Below are positions 1-6,642 of a DNA stretch of 15,259 nucleotides, piece by piece. The position numbers and the translations under genes were made by a program. The stretch spans positions 1 through 15,259 of the forward strand of contig CAZCBJ010000085.1 in assembly GCA_964496705.1 (NCBI GenBank), written 5' to 3'. The stretch is from CAZCBJ01 sp964496705 (GTDB lineage: Bacteria; Chloroflexota; Anaerolineae; Anaerolineales; Anaerolineaceae). Numbering within the stretch: the stretch's first letter is position 1; each line of letters begins with the position of its first letter. The notes under the pieces were generated by a model. It had not been told where the DNA came from, did no database searches, and saw only the letters and a list, made by a program, of their open reading frames with translations.

Positions 1-437
1 AACAGGGCGCGGTCATTGACGTTAAAAGCATCCATATAGGAGCGGAAAACAAAGATGACTCCGACCACCTGTTGGCGAGCAGCCAGGGGCAGACCCACAC
101 CGCTCATCATGCCCAGACTGGCTATGGAGGTCAGCTCATGCAATATGCGATTGAGCTGGGGCAACTCGCTGGAATTCACCGGATCGGTGGATTGGGGAAT
201 CTCCGCCAGAAAGGGTTCCAGGAATTTTAGAAAGGCAGGCGGCAAGGCCTGAGAAGCCCGAACAGCCCACACACCGTTTTCCGCCCGTAAGGCGATCAGA
301 CCGGCCTGCCCGGACAGCATATCAATGGAGATGGCTAAAATGCGCTCCAGCAGTTTATCCAGGTCCAATTCCTGGGTGAGTGCGCGCGCGATTTCGAGTA
401 AATAATCTCTTTGTCGGACTCGTCGATCCGGGAGCAT
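1..437 (-). CDS. GAF-domain signalling protein, N-terminal part (partial)
   Basis: The minus-strand frame is open from an ATG at 437 to the window edge, about 145 codons, so the C-terminus is missing. An in-frame TAA lies two codons upstream of this ATG, so the start is well defined. The protein begins MLPDRRVRQRDYLLEIARAL, continues with a helix containing LDKLLERIL, and then shows alternating strands and helices (GLIALRAENGVWAVRAS; GVGLPLAARQQVVGVIFVFR) typical of a GAF sensory domain. In this kind of protein the GAF domain is usually followed by a histidine kinase, a GGDEF domain or another output module, which is not visible here. It starts 6 bp after the aminotransferase stop and has no clear Shine-Dalgarno sequence, so it is probably co-transcribed and translated by coupling. 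The GAF call rests on pattern recognition; the signalling role is inferred. Confidence 0.72.
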   Translation of the reverse strand, partial: MLPDRRVRQRDYLLEIARALTQELDLDKLLERILAISIDMLSGQAGLIALRAENGVWAVRASQALPPAFLKFLEPFLAEIPQSTDPVNSSELPQLNRILHELTSIASLGMMSGVGLPLAARQQVVGVIFVFRSYMDAFNVNDRAL

Positions 438-443
438 AGGTTA

Positions 444-1760
444 TTATTGGTGTTCTGCGATGGAGATCGCCTCTTCCAGTATTTCCAATCCCTGTTCCAT
501 CTCTGATCGGGTGACACACAGCGGAGGAGAGAGTCGGATGATATTCTTGCTGCATCCCAACAACAACAGACCGCGCTCAAAAGCTAGATCCACGATGGTG
601 TCGCGTAATTTTTCGGCGGGTTCTTTGCTGATTCGGTCTTTGACAAACTCAATACCGATCATCAATCCTTTTCCGCGCACATGGCCGATGCTCGGATGTC
701 GCATCTGGATTTCCTGCAGCGCATCCAAGGTAAATTCACCAACCTCAGCGGCATTGCGCATGTATTCTGTTTCGATGAGTTGGAGGGTGCTCAGGGCTGC
801 CGCACAGGCGAGCGGGTTGCCGCCGTAAGTGTTTCCATGCGCGCCTCGGGGCCAGGTGACGATGGAAGAACGAGCGACCATCGCACCCAGCGGCACACCG
901 GATGCAATCCCTTTGGCGATGCAAATAATATCTGGTTGAACATCAAAATGCTCGATCCCCCACCATTTGCCGGTACGCCCTACCCCAGCCTGCACTTCAT
1001 CGGAAATCAAGAGGATGCCGTAGCGGTCGCATAATTTGCGCAGTGCGGGGAAGAAGCCCTCCGGCGGGACGATATAACCGCCCTCGCCTTGAATGGGCTC
1101 GACCAAGATGCCGGCCACCTCTTCGCCGGGAACGATGCGCCCAAAAATTTGTTCTTCGATATAACGGACGACGGTTTCACCGTAATCTTCCCCAGATTGA
1201 CTCACCAAGAATGGACGGTAAGGATCAGGGAAGGGGGCATGATGGACGCCGTTCATCAGAGGCCCAAAGCCTTTGTGATAGCCGGATTTACTGGCGGTGA
1301 GGGTCACCGCACCCATGGTTCGTCCGTGAAAGCCGCCAAAAAAACCAATGAATTGACTTCGTTTGGTGTGATAACGAGCCAATTTGAGGGCAGCTTCGAC
1401 ACTCTCTGTGCCGGAATTGGTCATGAAAGAAATGGCTGGCTCGTGAAAAGGCGCAATTCGATCAAAATATTCCCCCAGCTCCACCCATTTGGGATGGTAG
1501 AAATCCGATGAAATGTGAATGAACTTTTCTGCCTGATCTTGAATGGCTTTGACCACTTGCGGGTGACTGTGTCCTGTGGAGCATACCGCGATACCCGCTG
1601 CGAAATCGAGAAAACCATTATCGTCCACATCCCAAACCCGGGTGCCGCGCCCATGGTCCATTACAAAGGGATAACCGCGCGGGTAAGATGGTGAAATTAC
1701 GGCCCGGTCCCGGTCGACTATCGATTTGGCAATTGGCCCTGGTAACTTGAGCGTTTCCAT
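444..1760 (-). CDS. Class III PLP-dependent aminotransferase (acetylornithine / 4-aminobutyrate type)
   Basis: This is a complete 438-residue fold-type I, subgroup III aminotransferase, the usual length for the family. It should transfer an omega-amino group (ornithine, acetylornithine, 4-aminobutyrate or a similar substrate) to a 2-oxo acid in the cytoplasm. Visible landmarks are NSGTESVEAALKLAR (115-129), which holds the cofactor phosphate; FHGRT (144-148); EPIQGEGG (221-228); SDEVQAGVGRTG (253-264), whose Asp254 should contact the pyridine nitrogen; and AKGIASGVPLGA (282-293), whose Lys283 should form the Schiff base. The N-terminal phrase PGPIAKSIVDRD and the phrase AAGIAVCSTGHSHP resemble the archaeal and thermophile ornithine/4-aminobutyrate-type enzymes more than ArgD of E. 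coli, and no arg genes are nearby, so the substrate is left open. The ATG at 1760 is preceded by a strong GGAGG (1772-1776). The gene has its own promoter region and is followed closely by the GAF-domain gene. Confidence 0.93.
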   Translation of the reverse strand: METLKLPGPIAKSIVDRDRAVISPSYPRGYPFVMDHGRGTRVWDVDDNGFLDFAAGIAVCSTGHSHPQVVKAIQDQAEKFIHISSDFYHPKWVELGEYFDRIAPFHEPAISFMTNSGTESVEAALKLARYHTKRSQFIGFFGGFHGRTMGAVTLTASKSGYHKGFGPLMNGVHHAPFPDPYRPFLVSQSGEDYGETVVRYIEEQIFGRIVPGEEVAGILVEPIQGEGGYIVPPEGFFPALRKLCDRYGILLISDEVQAGVGRTGKWWGIEHFDVQPDIICIAKGIASGVPLGAMVARSSIVTWPRGAHGNTYGGNPLACAAALSTLQLIETEYMRNAAEVGEFTLDALQEIQMRHPSIGHVRGKGLMIGIEFVKDRISKEPAEKLRDTIVDLAFERGLLLLGCSKNIIRLSPPLCVTRSEMEQGLEILEEAISIAEHQ

Positions 1761-1835
1761 TGGTTTGTAACCTCCTGGTTAAAAATATTGAAATGCGTTG
1801 AATTCGGATAATTTCTGTAGCAGAGACTGGGATTT

Positions 1836-1874
1836 AAAAAATATTTACGGGTTAACCTTAATAAATGAAACCCG
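1836..1874 (-). promoter_or_regulatory. Hairpin plus U-rich run in the aminotransferase leader (possible attenuator)
   Basis: If transcription starts just downstream of the TATAAT at 1892-1897, the mRNA leader is about 125 nt, the longest in the window. Within it the minus strand reads CGGGTT (1869-1874), 15 bases, AACCCG (1848-1853), then TAAATATTTTTT (1836-1847). A 6-bp stem followed by a U-rich run resembles a weak intrinsic terminator before the gene. The loop is long and the stem short, so it may be chance in an AT-rich leader. No known riboswitch class is recognised. Confidence 0.25.
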
Positions 1875-1891
1875 AGCAAATTCCTGTCATG

Positions 1892-1900
1892 ATTATAGCA
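1892..1900 (-). promoter_or_regulatory. Extended -10 promoter for the aminotransferase gene
   Basis: The minus strand reads TGCTATAAT, a perfect -10 hexamer (complement of 1892-1897) preceded by the TGn extension. No good -35 hexamer is present at 16-18 bp, which fits an extended -10 promoter. It lies in the gap between the MFS transporter and the aminotransferase and points toward the aminotransferase. The expected start is near 1885, which gives the leader of about 125 nt. Confidence 0.55.
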
Positions 1901-1917
1901 CTTCTCATAGTGAGAAG
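1901..1917. promoter_or_regulatory. Perfect palindrome abutting the promoter, operator-like
   Basis: CTTCTCA-TAG-TGAGAAG is a perfect inverted repeat with 7-bp arms and a 3-bp spacer. It directly abuts the extended -10 element (1892-1900) on its upstream side, so a bound dimeric repressor would occupy the spacer/-35 region. There is no U-run after it on either strand, which argues against a terminator. The regulator is not encoded in the window and its family cannot be named from the site alone. Operator function is inference from symmetry and position. Confidence 0.45.
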
Positions 1918-1981
1918 ATAGAAGGTCATTCTTCCTGAGTTGGCAAAACAGACGGCAGAAAAGCCTGAGAAAAGAAAAAGG

Positions 1982-3145
1982 TCAGTCTTGCGCGAGGCTG
2001 TGCAAGGTTTTGTTGCTGATTTTTTCGCCGATCATTAACACCGCGACCGCTGCAGCGCATAAACACGCTCCGGTGATAAATACATAGATGGGGCCTACCA
2101 GGTCGTATATCACTCCGGCGAGTGGGGATGCGATTAAGGGTGCAATGCCCATCGATGCGGCATTTAAGATGGCCAGAAAAGTGGAGGCCATTTCGGAGGG
2201 GGTGCGTTTGTTTATGATCGTCACAATTGAAATGAAATATAAACCCCAGGCGACGCCGCGCACCATGCCAAACAGGATCATTACCCAGGGTTGGGTGGTG
2301 AGTGCAAATCCCACCAGGCCAGTACCCAGGAGAATGAAAGAGACCATGATGGTACGTACGTCTCCCCACCTGCGCATCAGGCGCGTGCCAAATAGCAGAG
2401 TGGGTATCTCAAAGAAAGCCGGCAGCCCAAAAAACATGCCGATCATTTGCATCCCTCCGCCCAACTCGGCCATGTATACACTGCTGAAGACATAACCCAT
2501 GATATTGCTGGCGCCCATCAGCATGGAGGATATGATCAGGGACGCCAGCAGTGGATCCTGGCGGATGAGTCTCATGGGCTGGTGGGAAATGGACTGGGGC
2601 CCACGTTCTTCGGTCAATGTCAAAGCGCTGGCAGCCACCAGTAGAAAGAGCAGACCGGTGACCGGAAACATGGTTTTTAATCCAAACTGATCCCACAAAA
2701 AACCAGACAACGAGGCCAGTACCGCAAAGGTCAAAGAACCCCACATTCGCATGGCGCCGAAATTGAGCTGTTCACGCGATGCCATGCGCGAGATGAGGCT
2801 GTCGCCCAGCGGGGCGATGGGCGTACGCGCCATGGCGACAAAAATGGAGATGGTTAAGATGCCAGTAAAGGTGGTGGGAAGCCCAAGCAGATAGACAACG
2901 AGGCCAAAAAACAAACATGTCGCCGCCAAAAGCCGCACCCGCCAACCGCGCCGGTCTGCCAAATTTGAGACGATCGGAGAGAATAACAGCGCAGAAAGGG
3001 GAAATAAGGCACCGATAATCCCGATCTGGCGTCCGTTTAAACCGATTTGGGCATAATAGACGTTGGGATATGGGTCGAAGAACCCCACCACCCCCCAATA
3101 AAGGGCGTAAAACAATGCCCCGCGCAGCATAGGAGATAGTTTCAT
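1982..3145 (-). CDS. MFS transporter (LacY/HcaT-like MFS_1_like family)
   Basis: This is a 387-residue polytopic membrane protein with roughly twelve hydrophobic segments, the usual major facilitator size, and it should move a small solute across the cytoplasmic membrane. The loop between segments 2 and 3 carries NLADRRGWRVRLL (61-73), an MFS motif-A-like sequence. The stretch FGAMRMWGSLTF (129-140) matches the (F/Y)GxxRxWGSxxF signature that I associate with the LacY/nucleoside permease/HcaT-like branch. A central cytoplasmic loop (about 173-195, TEERGPQSISHQPMRLIRQD) divides two six-helix halves. The ATG overlaps the stop of the ROK kinase gene by ATGA and has no Shine-Dalgarno of its own, so it is translationally coupled to that kinase. 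By context the substrate is probably a sugar or glycoside that the kinase phosphorylates; the substrate itself is not readable from sequence. Confidence 0.9.
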   Translation of the reverse strand: MKLSPMLRGALFYALYWGVVGFFDPYPNVYYAQIGLNGRQIGIIGALFPLSALLFSPIVSNLADRRGWRVRLLAATCLFFGLVVYLLGLPTTFTGILTISIFVAMARTPIAPLGDSLISRMASREQLNFGAMRMWGSLTFAVLASLSGFLWDQFGLKTMFPVTGLLFLLVAASALTLTEERGPQSISHQPMRLIRQDPLLASLIISSMLMGASNIMGYVFSSVYMAELGGGMQMIGMFFGLPAFFEIPTLLFGTRLMRRWGDVRTIMVSFILLGTGLVGFALTTQPWVMILFGMVRGVAWGLYFISIVTIINKRTPSEMASTFLAILNAASMGIAPLIASPLAGVIYDLVGPIYVFITGACLCAAAVAVLMIGEKISNKTLHSLAQD

Positions 3146-4080
3146 GAAGCCGGCGGTAAATCGCTGGCCAGGACCAACGCGCCAAGCAGACCGGAATTAT
3201 CACCCAATTCAGCCCGGGTGATCGTCAAATTGGCGTAGTATTCGGAGCGCATGGCGTGCTCTTCAACGGAGCGCTTTAATGCATCGTGGAACCACGAGCC
3301 AGACCGAGAAACCCCTCCGCCCAAAATGACGATCGAAGGGTTGAAAATCATCAGGTAATTGGCAATCCCTAGCCCCACGAAATAACCTCCGCGTTGAAGA
3401 GCGTCCTGAGCCAGTCGATCACCAGCTTCTGCCACACGCGATATGTCCCGGGTTGTGGCGGGAGGAGAGAGGGGCAGCATAGAATCTCTGCCTTTAGCTC
3501 GCTGCTCGTTAAAGTAATTCGCGATTGCAGTACCTGAGCCGACGGTTTCCAGGTGACCGCGCTGACCGCAGCCGCACAGCGGTCCGTCAGGCAGGATGGT
3601 CACATGGCCCAACTCGCCAGCCAGACCCTGTTCTCCCAACACCAGTCGGTTGTCAAGGATTACCCCGCCGCCGATGCCGGTACTGATGGTCAGGTAGAGA
3701 AGGTTTTTATGTCCACGTCCCGCGCCGTATTTCCATTCTCCCAGGGCGGCCAGGTTGGCATCGTTGCCTATTGCGGCCGGCACTTGAAAGTGATCCTGTA
3801 GCAATTGCCGAAGCGGAAGCCGATCCCAACCCGGAATGTTGGGCGCTGAAAGCAACATGCCGGCGCCAGGATCAACCGGTCCGGGGAAGGCAGCCGCCAT
3901 CCCGCGAACGCTGCCCTCCTTTGGCCAGACCTCTGAGATCAGGCCAAACAGCCGTTCCAATGGTTCACCGCTGCCCCGGGTGGGAATACGTTTTTGATGG
4001 ATGGGCTCAATCCCATCTTTTGGGAACACTGCTGCGCGCAGCTGAGTCCCGCCAATATCTGCTGCGATGTAGGTATCCAT
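3142..4080 (-). CDS. ROK-family sugar kinase (glucokinase-like)
   Basis: This 312-residue protein has the normal size for ROK kinases, which phosphorylate glucose, N-acetylmannosamine, fructose or related hexoses with ATP in the cytoplasm. It shows the phosphate-binding DIGGT (8-12); GNDANLAALGE (105-115) with the probable catalytic base Asp107; the second phosphate loop TISTGIGGG (131-139); and the ROK zinc region from ELGH (156-159) through CGCGQRGHLE (169-178). The canonical CxCGxxGCxE has a third cysteine where this protein has His176, so the zinc site is probably Cys2His2 rather than Cys3His. No helix-turn-helix precedes the kinase domain, so it is an enzyme and not a NagC/XylR-type repressor. 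It leads a two-gene operon with the MFS transporter (ATGA overlap). A TGCTATAAT element lies only 9 bp before the ATG, so the mRNA is probably leaderless. Confidence 0.92.
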   Translation of the reverse strand: MDTYIAADIGGTQLRAAVFPKDGIEPIHQKRIPTRGSGEPLERLFGLISEVWPKEGSVRGMAAAFPGPVDPGAGMLLSAPNIPGWDRLPLRQLLQDHFQVPAAIGNDANLAALGEWKYGAGRGHKNLLYLTISTGIGGGVILDNRLVLGEQGLAGELGHVTILPDGPLCGCGQRGHLETVGSGTAIANYFNEQRAKGRDSMLPLSPPATTRDISRVAEAGDRLAQDALQRGGYFVGLGIANYLMIFNPSIVILGGGVSRSGSWFHDALKRSVEEHAMRSEYYANLTITRAELGDNSGLLGALVLASDLPPAS

Positions 4081-4089
4081 AACGGCTGA

Positions 4090-4098
4090 ATTATAGCA
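4090..4098 (-). promoter_or_regulatory. Extended -10 promoter for the ROK kinase gene, near-leaderless
   Basis: The minus strand reads TGCTATAAT, with TATAAT as the complement of 4090-4095. Only 9 bases separate the hexamer from the ATG at 4080. A start at the usual distance, near 4083, leaves a 5' leader of about 3 nt and no room for a ribosome binding site. No convincing -35 hexamer is seen. Confidence 0.6.
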
Positions 4099-4124
4099 TG
4101 CCTGTCAGGACTGAGTTGGGTTTG

Positions 4125-4152
4125 TTGACGTAAGTGAAAAGGCTGCTATAAT
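4125..4152 (+). promoter_or_regulatory. Promoter for yvcK, near-leaderless
   Basis: TTGACG (4125-4130), a 16-bp spacer and TATAAT (4147-4152) form a close match to the housekeeping sigma-70 consensus, and TGC before the hexamer adds the extended -10. The ATG of yvcK is at 4161, 8 bases after the hexamer, so the expected transcript start (near 4159) leaves about 2 nt of leader. Its -10 region and the divergent ROK promoter share an 11-bp inverted match, TGCTATAATTC. Confidence 0.75.
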
Positions 4153-4160
4153 TCGGCGCG

Positions 4161-5522
4161 ATGCGCCCTTCTGAAAAAAACTGGCTACACCGTATCTGGC
4201 GATTCGTCCGCCAGGAAATTCGGTGGTTGGCTCCCGGTCTGGGGGTCAAGCGCTGGGTGGGAGTGATTCTGTTTGGCACCACGTTGATCGGGGTGGGTTT
4301 TGCGGTGTTGATCCTGGATTTCTATCGCAACGCGCCGGATTCCTGGTGGCTTCCGATCATCTCTGCCCTATCGTTGCGATTTCTAACTCGACCATTGAGG
4401 GTTTTGGTATTCGGCGGATTGGGTATTTCGCTGATCATTCTGGGCACCTGGGGCTTGAACCGGTCGCTGCTGCGCCCTTTTTTGCGACCAGGCAAGCCGA
4501 TACTTGAGGCTGTAACCAGTTATCGAAAACGAGAAAGAGGGCCGCGTTTGGTGGCGATTGGCGGCGGAACAGGGTTGGCAATCACGTTACGCGGGACGAA
4601 AGCGCATACCATGAACCTGACAGCTATCGTCACCGTGGCAGATGACGGCGGCTCATCGGGTGAATTACGGCGCGGACGGGGTATTCTGCCGCCGGGAGAT
4701 ATACGCAATTGCCTGGCGGCGTTATCCAATGACGAGGAATTGCTCTCTCAGATTTTTCAATACAGGTTTTCGAGTGGAGCGGGATTGGGCGGCCATTCGT
4801 TGGGCAATCTATTTATCACAGCGATGAGCGAAATCACGGGCAGCTTTGAGGAGGGTGTGGCGGAGTCAGGCCGGGTGCTGGCGGTGCAGGGGCGCGTACT
4901 GCCTTCCACGCTGCATGATGTGCGCCTGGTGGCGGATGTGCAGCTTCCCGCGACGGCGAGAGAGAAACGAGTTAAAGGGGAAAGTGCTATTCCCAAAGCG
5001 CGCGGCAAGATTCAACGGGTGTGGTTAGAACCGAGTAATCCGTTGGCTTATCCTCCAACACTACAGGCTATTTTAAATGCCGAATTGATCGTGATTGGAC
5101 CGGGCAGCCTTTATACAAGTTTGCTGCCCAACCTGCTGGTGCCTGATATTGCCGATGCCATTCGGGCAACCCGCGCGGTGAAGTTTTATGTGTGTAATGT
5201 GGCCACCCAGCCAGGCGAAACAGATGGTTTTTCCTGCGGCGATCATGTGCATACACTGGAAAAACATTTGGGAATGCGACCGTTTGATCTTGTCCTGATC
5301 AATAACTGCTACGAAGGCAAATTGTCGGATGGCTTGGAATGGGTGCGCCCTGAGCCTGATTTTGAGCAGAATTATCCGATTTATGCGGCCGATTTGCGGG
5401 ATGAACAATTTCCATGGCGGCATCATGCCGCAAAACTGGCACAGGCTGTGTTGGATTTGTATTACGAAAAGACAGGGCCGCTGACCAACGGCAAGGATGA
5501 AAGTAGCAGCAAAACGGGATAA
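4161..5522 (+). CDS. yvcK: YvcK/CofD-like gluconeogenesis factor with N-terminal membrane anchor
   Basis: The C-terminal two thirds of this 453-residue protein is a YvcK domain: GGGTGLAITLRG (134-145), TVADDGGSSGELR (158-170) and PPGDIRNCLAAL (177-188) are the family's nucleotide-sugar binding landmarks, followed later by NAELIVIGPGSLYTSLLPNLL. YvcK in Bacillus and actinobacteria binds UDP-sugars and is needed for growth and cell shape on gluconeogenic carbon sources; it resembles CofD (2-phospho-L-lactate transferase) but is not known to make F420. Typical YvcK is about 320 residues. The extra 120 residues here carry at least two hydrophobic segments (about 31-52 and 79-98) linked by a basic stretch to the domain, so the protein should sit on the inner face of the membrane. 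The ATG has no Shine-Dalgarno and lies just behind a -10 hexamer. gap follows after 54 bp. Confidence 0.9.
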   Translation: MRPSEKNWLHRIWRFVRQEIRWLAPGLGVKRWVGVILFGTTLIGVGFAVLILDFYRNAPDSWWLPIISALSLRFLTRPLRVLVFGGLGISLIILGTWGLNRSLLRPFLRPGKPILEAVTSYRKRERGPRLVAIGGGTGLAITLRGTKAHTMNLTAIVTVADDGGSSGELRRGRGILPPGDIRNCLAALSNDEELLSQIFQYRFSSGAGLGGHSLGNLFITAMSEITGSFEEGVAESGRVLAVQGRVLPSTLHDVRLVADVQLPATAREKRVKGESAIPKARGKIQRVWLEPSNPLAYPPTLQAILNAELIVIGPGSLYTSLLPNLLVPDIADAIRATRAVKFYVCNVATQPGETDGFSCGDHVHTLEKHLGMRPFDLVLINNCYEGKLSDGLEWVRPEPDFEQNYPIYAADLRDEQFPWRHHAAKLAQAVLDLYYEKTGPLTNGKDESSSKTG

Positions 5523-5526
5523 AATT

Positions 5527-5541
5527 CCATGCCCTGCATGG
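5527..5541. repeat. Inverted repeat CCATGC-CCT-GCATGG upstream of gap
   Basis: Two perfect 6-bp arms with a 3-bp spacer sit between the yvcK stop and gap, directly abutting the TAAAAT -10-like hexamer. There is no T-run, so it is not a classical terminator. It has the same arm-spacer-arm geometry and promoter position as the palindrome at 1901-1917 but a different sequence. A role as a binding site for a glycolytic regulator is possible, but short palindromes like this are also expected by chance. Confidence 0.3.
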
Positions 5542-5547
5542 TAAAAT
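5539..5547 (+). promoter_or_regulatory. Candidate extended -10 promoter for gap
   Basis: TGGTAAAAT places a good -10 (TAAAAT, 5542-5547) behind a TGn extension. No recognisable -35 hexamer is present at 16-18 bp. A start near 5554 would give a leader of about 23 nt containing AGGAGG (5563-5568). It would let gap be expressed independently of yvcK. Confidence 0.45.
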
Positions 5548-5576
5548 AACTTAATCATACACAGGAGGAAGTAACA

Positions 5577-6626
5577 ATGGCAGTGAAAGTTGGTATTAAT
5601 GGGTTTGGCCGGATTGGCCGTCAAGTCTTGAAGGCCATGATGGAACGGGCTGGCGATACGCTGGAAGTGGTGGCGGTAAATGATCTTTTCGACGTCAAGC
5701 AGAATGCCCACCTGTTCAAGTATGACTCGAATTACGGTATCTTCCCGGGCGAGGTCGTGATCGATGGTGCAGACATCGTGGTCAACGGCAAGCGTGTAAA
5801 GGTCTGGGCGGAGAAAGATCCCGCCAAGCTGCCCTGGGGCGAGAACGGTGTGGACATCGTGATCGAGTCGACCGGTATTTTCACCGACGCCAAGAGTGAC
5901 CCCGCCAAGGGTAAAGCAGGGGCGGATGTTCATATCACCGTCGGGGGTGCCAAAAAGGTCATCATATCGGCCCCCGCGAAGAATGAGGATCTGACGATCG
6001 TGCTGGGTGTGAATGATGACAAATACGATCCCACCAAGCATCACATCGTTTCCAACGCGTCCTGCACAACCAACTGTCTTGCTCCGGCAGCCAAGGTGGT
6101 TAACGATAAATTTGGTATCGTGTATGCGGTGATGACCACCATTCACTCGTACACCAACGACCAGGTGATCCTGGATCAGGGTCATAAGAAAGAAATGCGC
6201 CGCTCCCGCGCCGCTGGCCTGAACATCATCCCCACCACCACGGGTGCCGCCAAGGCGGTTGCCTTGGTCATCCCTGAGCTGAAGGGGAAATTTGACGGCT
6301 ATTCGCTGCGCGTTCCCACCCCGACCGTGTCAGTGGTTGATTTCTCAGCCACGGTTGAAAAGCCGGTCACCAAGGATGAGCTGAACGCGGCATTTGTCGA
6401 AGCTGCCGAAGGTTCGATGAAGGGTATCCTGGGCGTGACCCGCGGTGAGTACGGTGATCCGCTGGTTTCGATGGACTTCAAAGGTGACCCGCGCTCAACC
6501 ATTGTGGACCTACCCAGCAACATGGTGATGGGCAACCTGATCAAGGTGGTGACCTGGTACGACAACGAGTGGGGCTACTCCTGCCGCACGGCTGACCTTG
6601 CGGTTAAGATGGCCAAGTGGCTCTAA
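5577..6626 (+). CDS. gap: Glyceraldehyde-3-phosphate dehydrogenase (NAD-dependent type, class I)
   Basis: This enzyme interconverts glyceraldehyde-3-phosphate and 1,3-bisphosphoglycerate in glycolysis and gluconeogenesis. The Rossmann glycine motif is INGFGRIGR (7-15). VAVNDLFD (32-39) carries the Asn-Asp pair typical of NAD preference. SNASCTTNCLAP (159-170) contains catalytic Cys163, with His190 in TTIHSYTNDQ as the partner base. RRSRAAGLNIIPTTTGAAKA and WYDNEWGYS close the active and cofactor sites. At 349 residues it is somewhat longer than the usual 330-340. The extra length lies after STGIFT, where DAKSDPAKGKAGADVHITVG precedes GAKKVIISAP. The ATG follows AGGAGG (5563-5568) at good spacing. 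It stands between yvcK and pgk and is separated from pgk by a strong hairpin. Confidence 0.98.
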   Translation: MAVKVGINGFGRIGRQVLKAMMERAGDTLEVVAVNDLFDVKQNAHLFKYDSNYGIFPGEVVIDGADIVVNGKRVKVWAEKDPAKLPWGENGVDIVIESTGIFTDAKSDPAKGKAGADVHITVGGAKKVIISAPAKNEDLTIVLGVNDDKYDPTKHHIVSNASCTTNCLAPAAKVVNDKFGIVYAVMTTIHSYTNDQVILDQGHKKEMRRSRAAGLNIIPTTTGAAKAVALVIPELKGKFDGYSLRVPTPTVSVVDFSATVEKPVTKDELNAAFVEAAEGSMKGILGVTRGEYGDPLVSMDFKGDPRSTIVDLPSNMVMGNLIKVVTWYDNEWGYSCRTADLAVKMAKWL

Positions 6627-6642
6627 TCTGCGTGTGAAAGAT

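Noticed and set aside
1926..1981. Possible terminator between the MFS transporter and the aminotransferase
   Set aside because: The minus strand is T-rich just after the MFS stop, but the only stem is a 3-bp GGC/GCC pair, too weak to call.
2088..2495. A 135-codon plus-strand frame inside the MFS gene
   Set aside because: It is antisense to a well-supported membrane protein, with no motif or ribosome binding site.
5073..6185. A 370-codon open frame on the minus strand across the yvcK end and gap
   Set aside because: It lies opposite two certain genes, has a His/Ile/Arg-rich composition with no recognisable motif, and no ribosome binding site. It is a consequence of codon bias in gap and yvcK.
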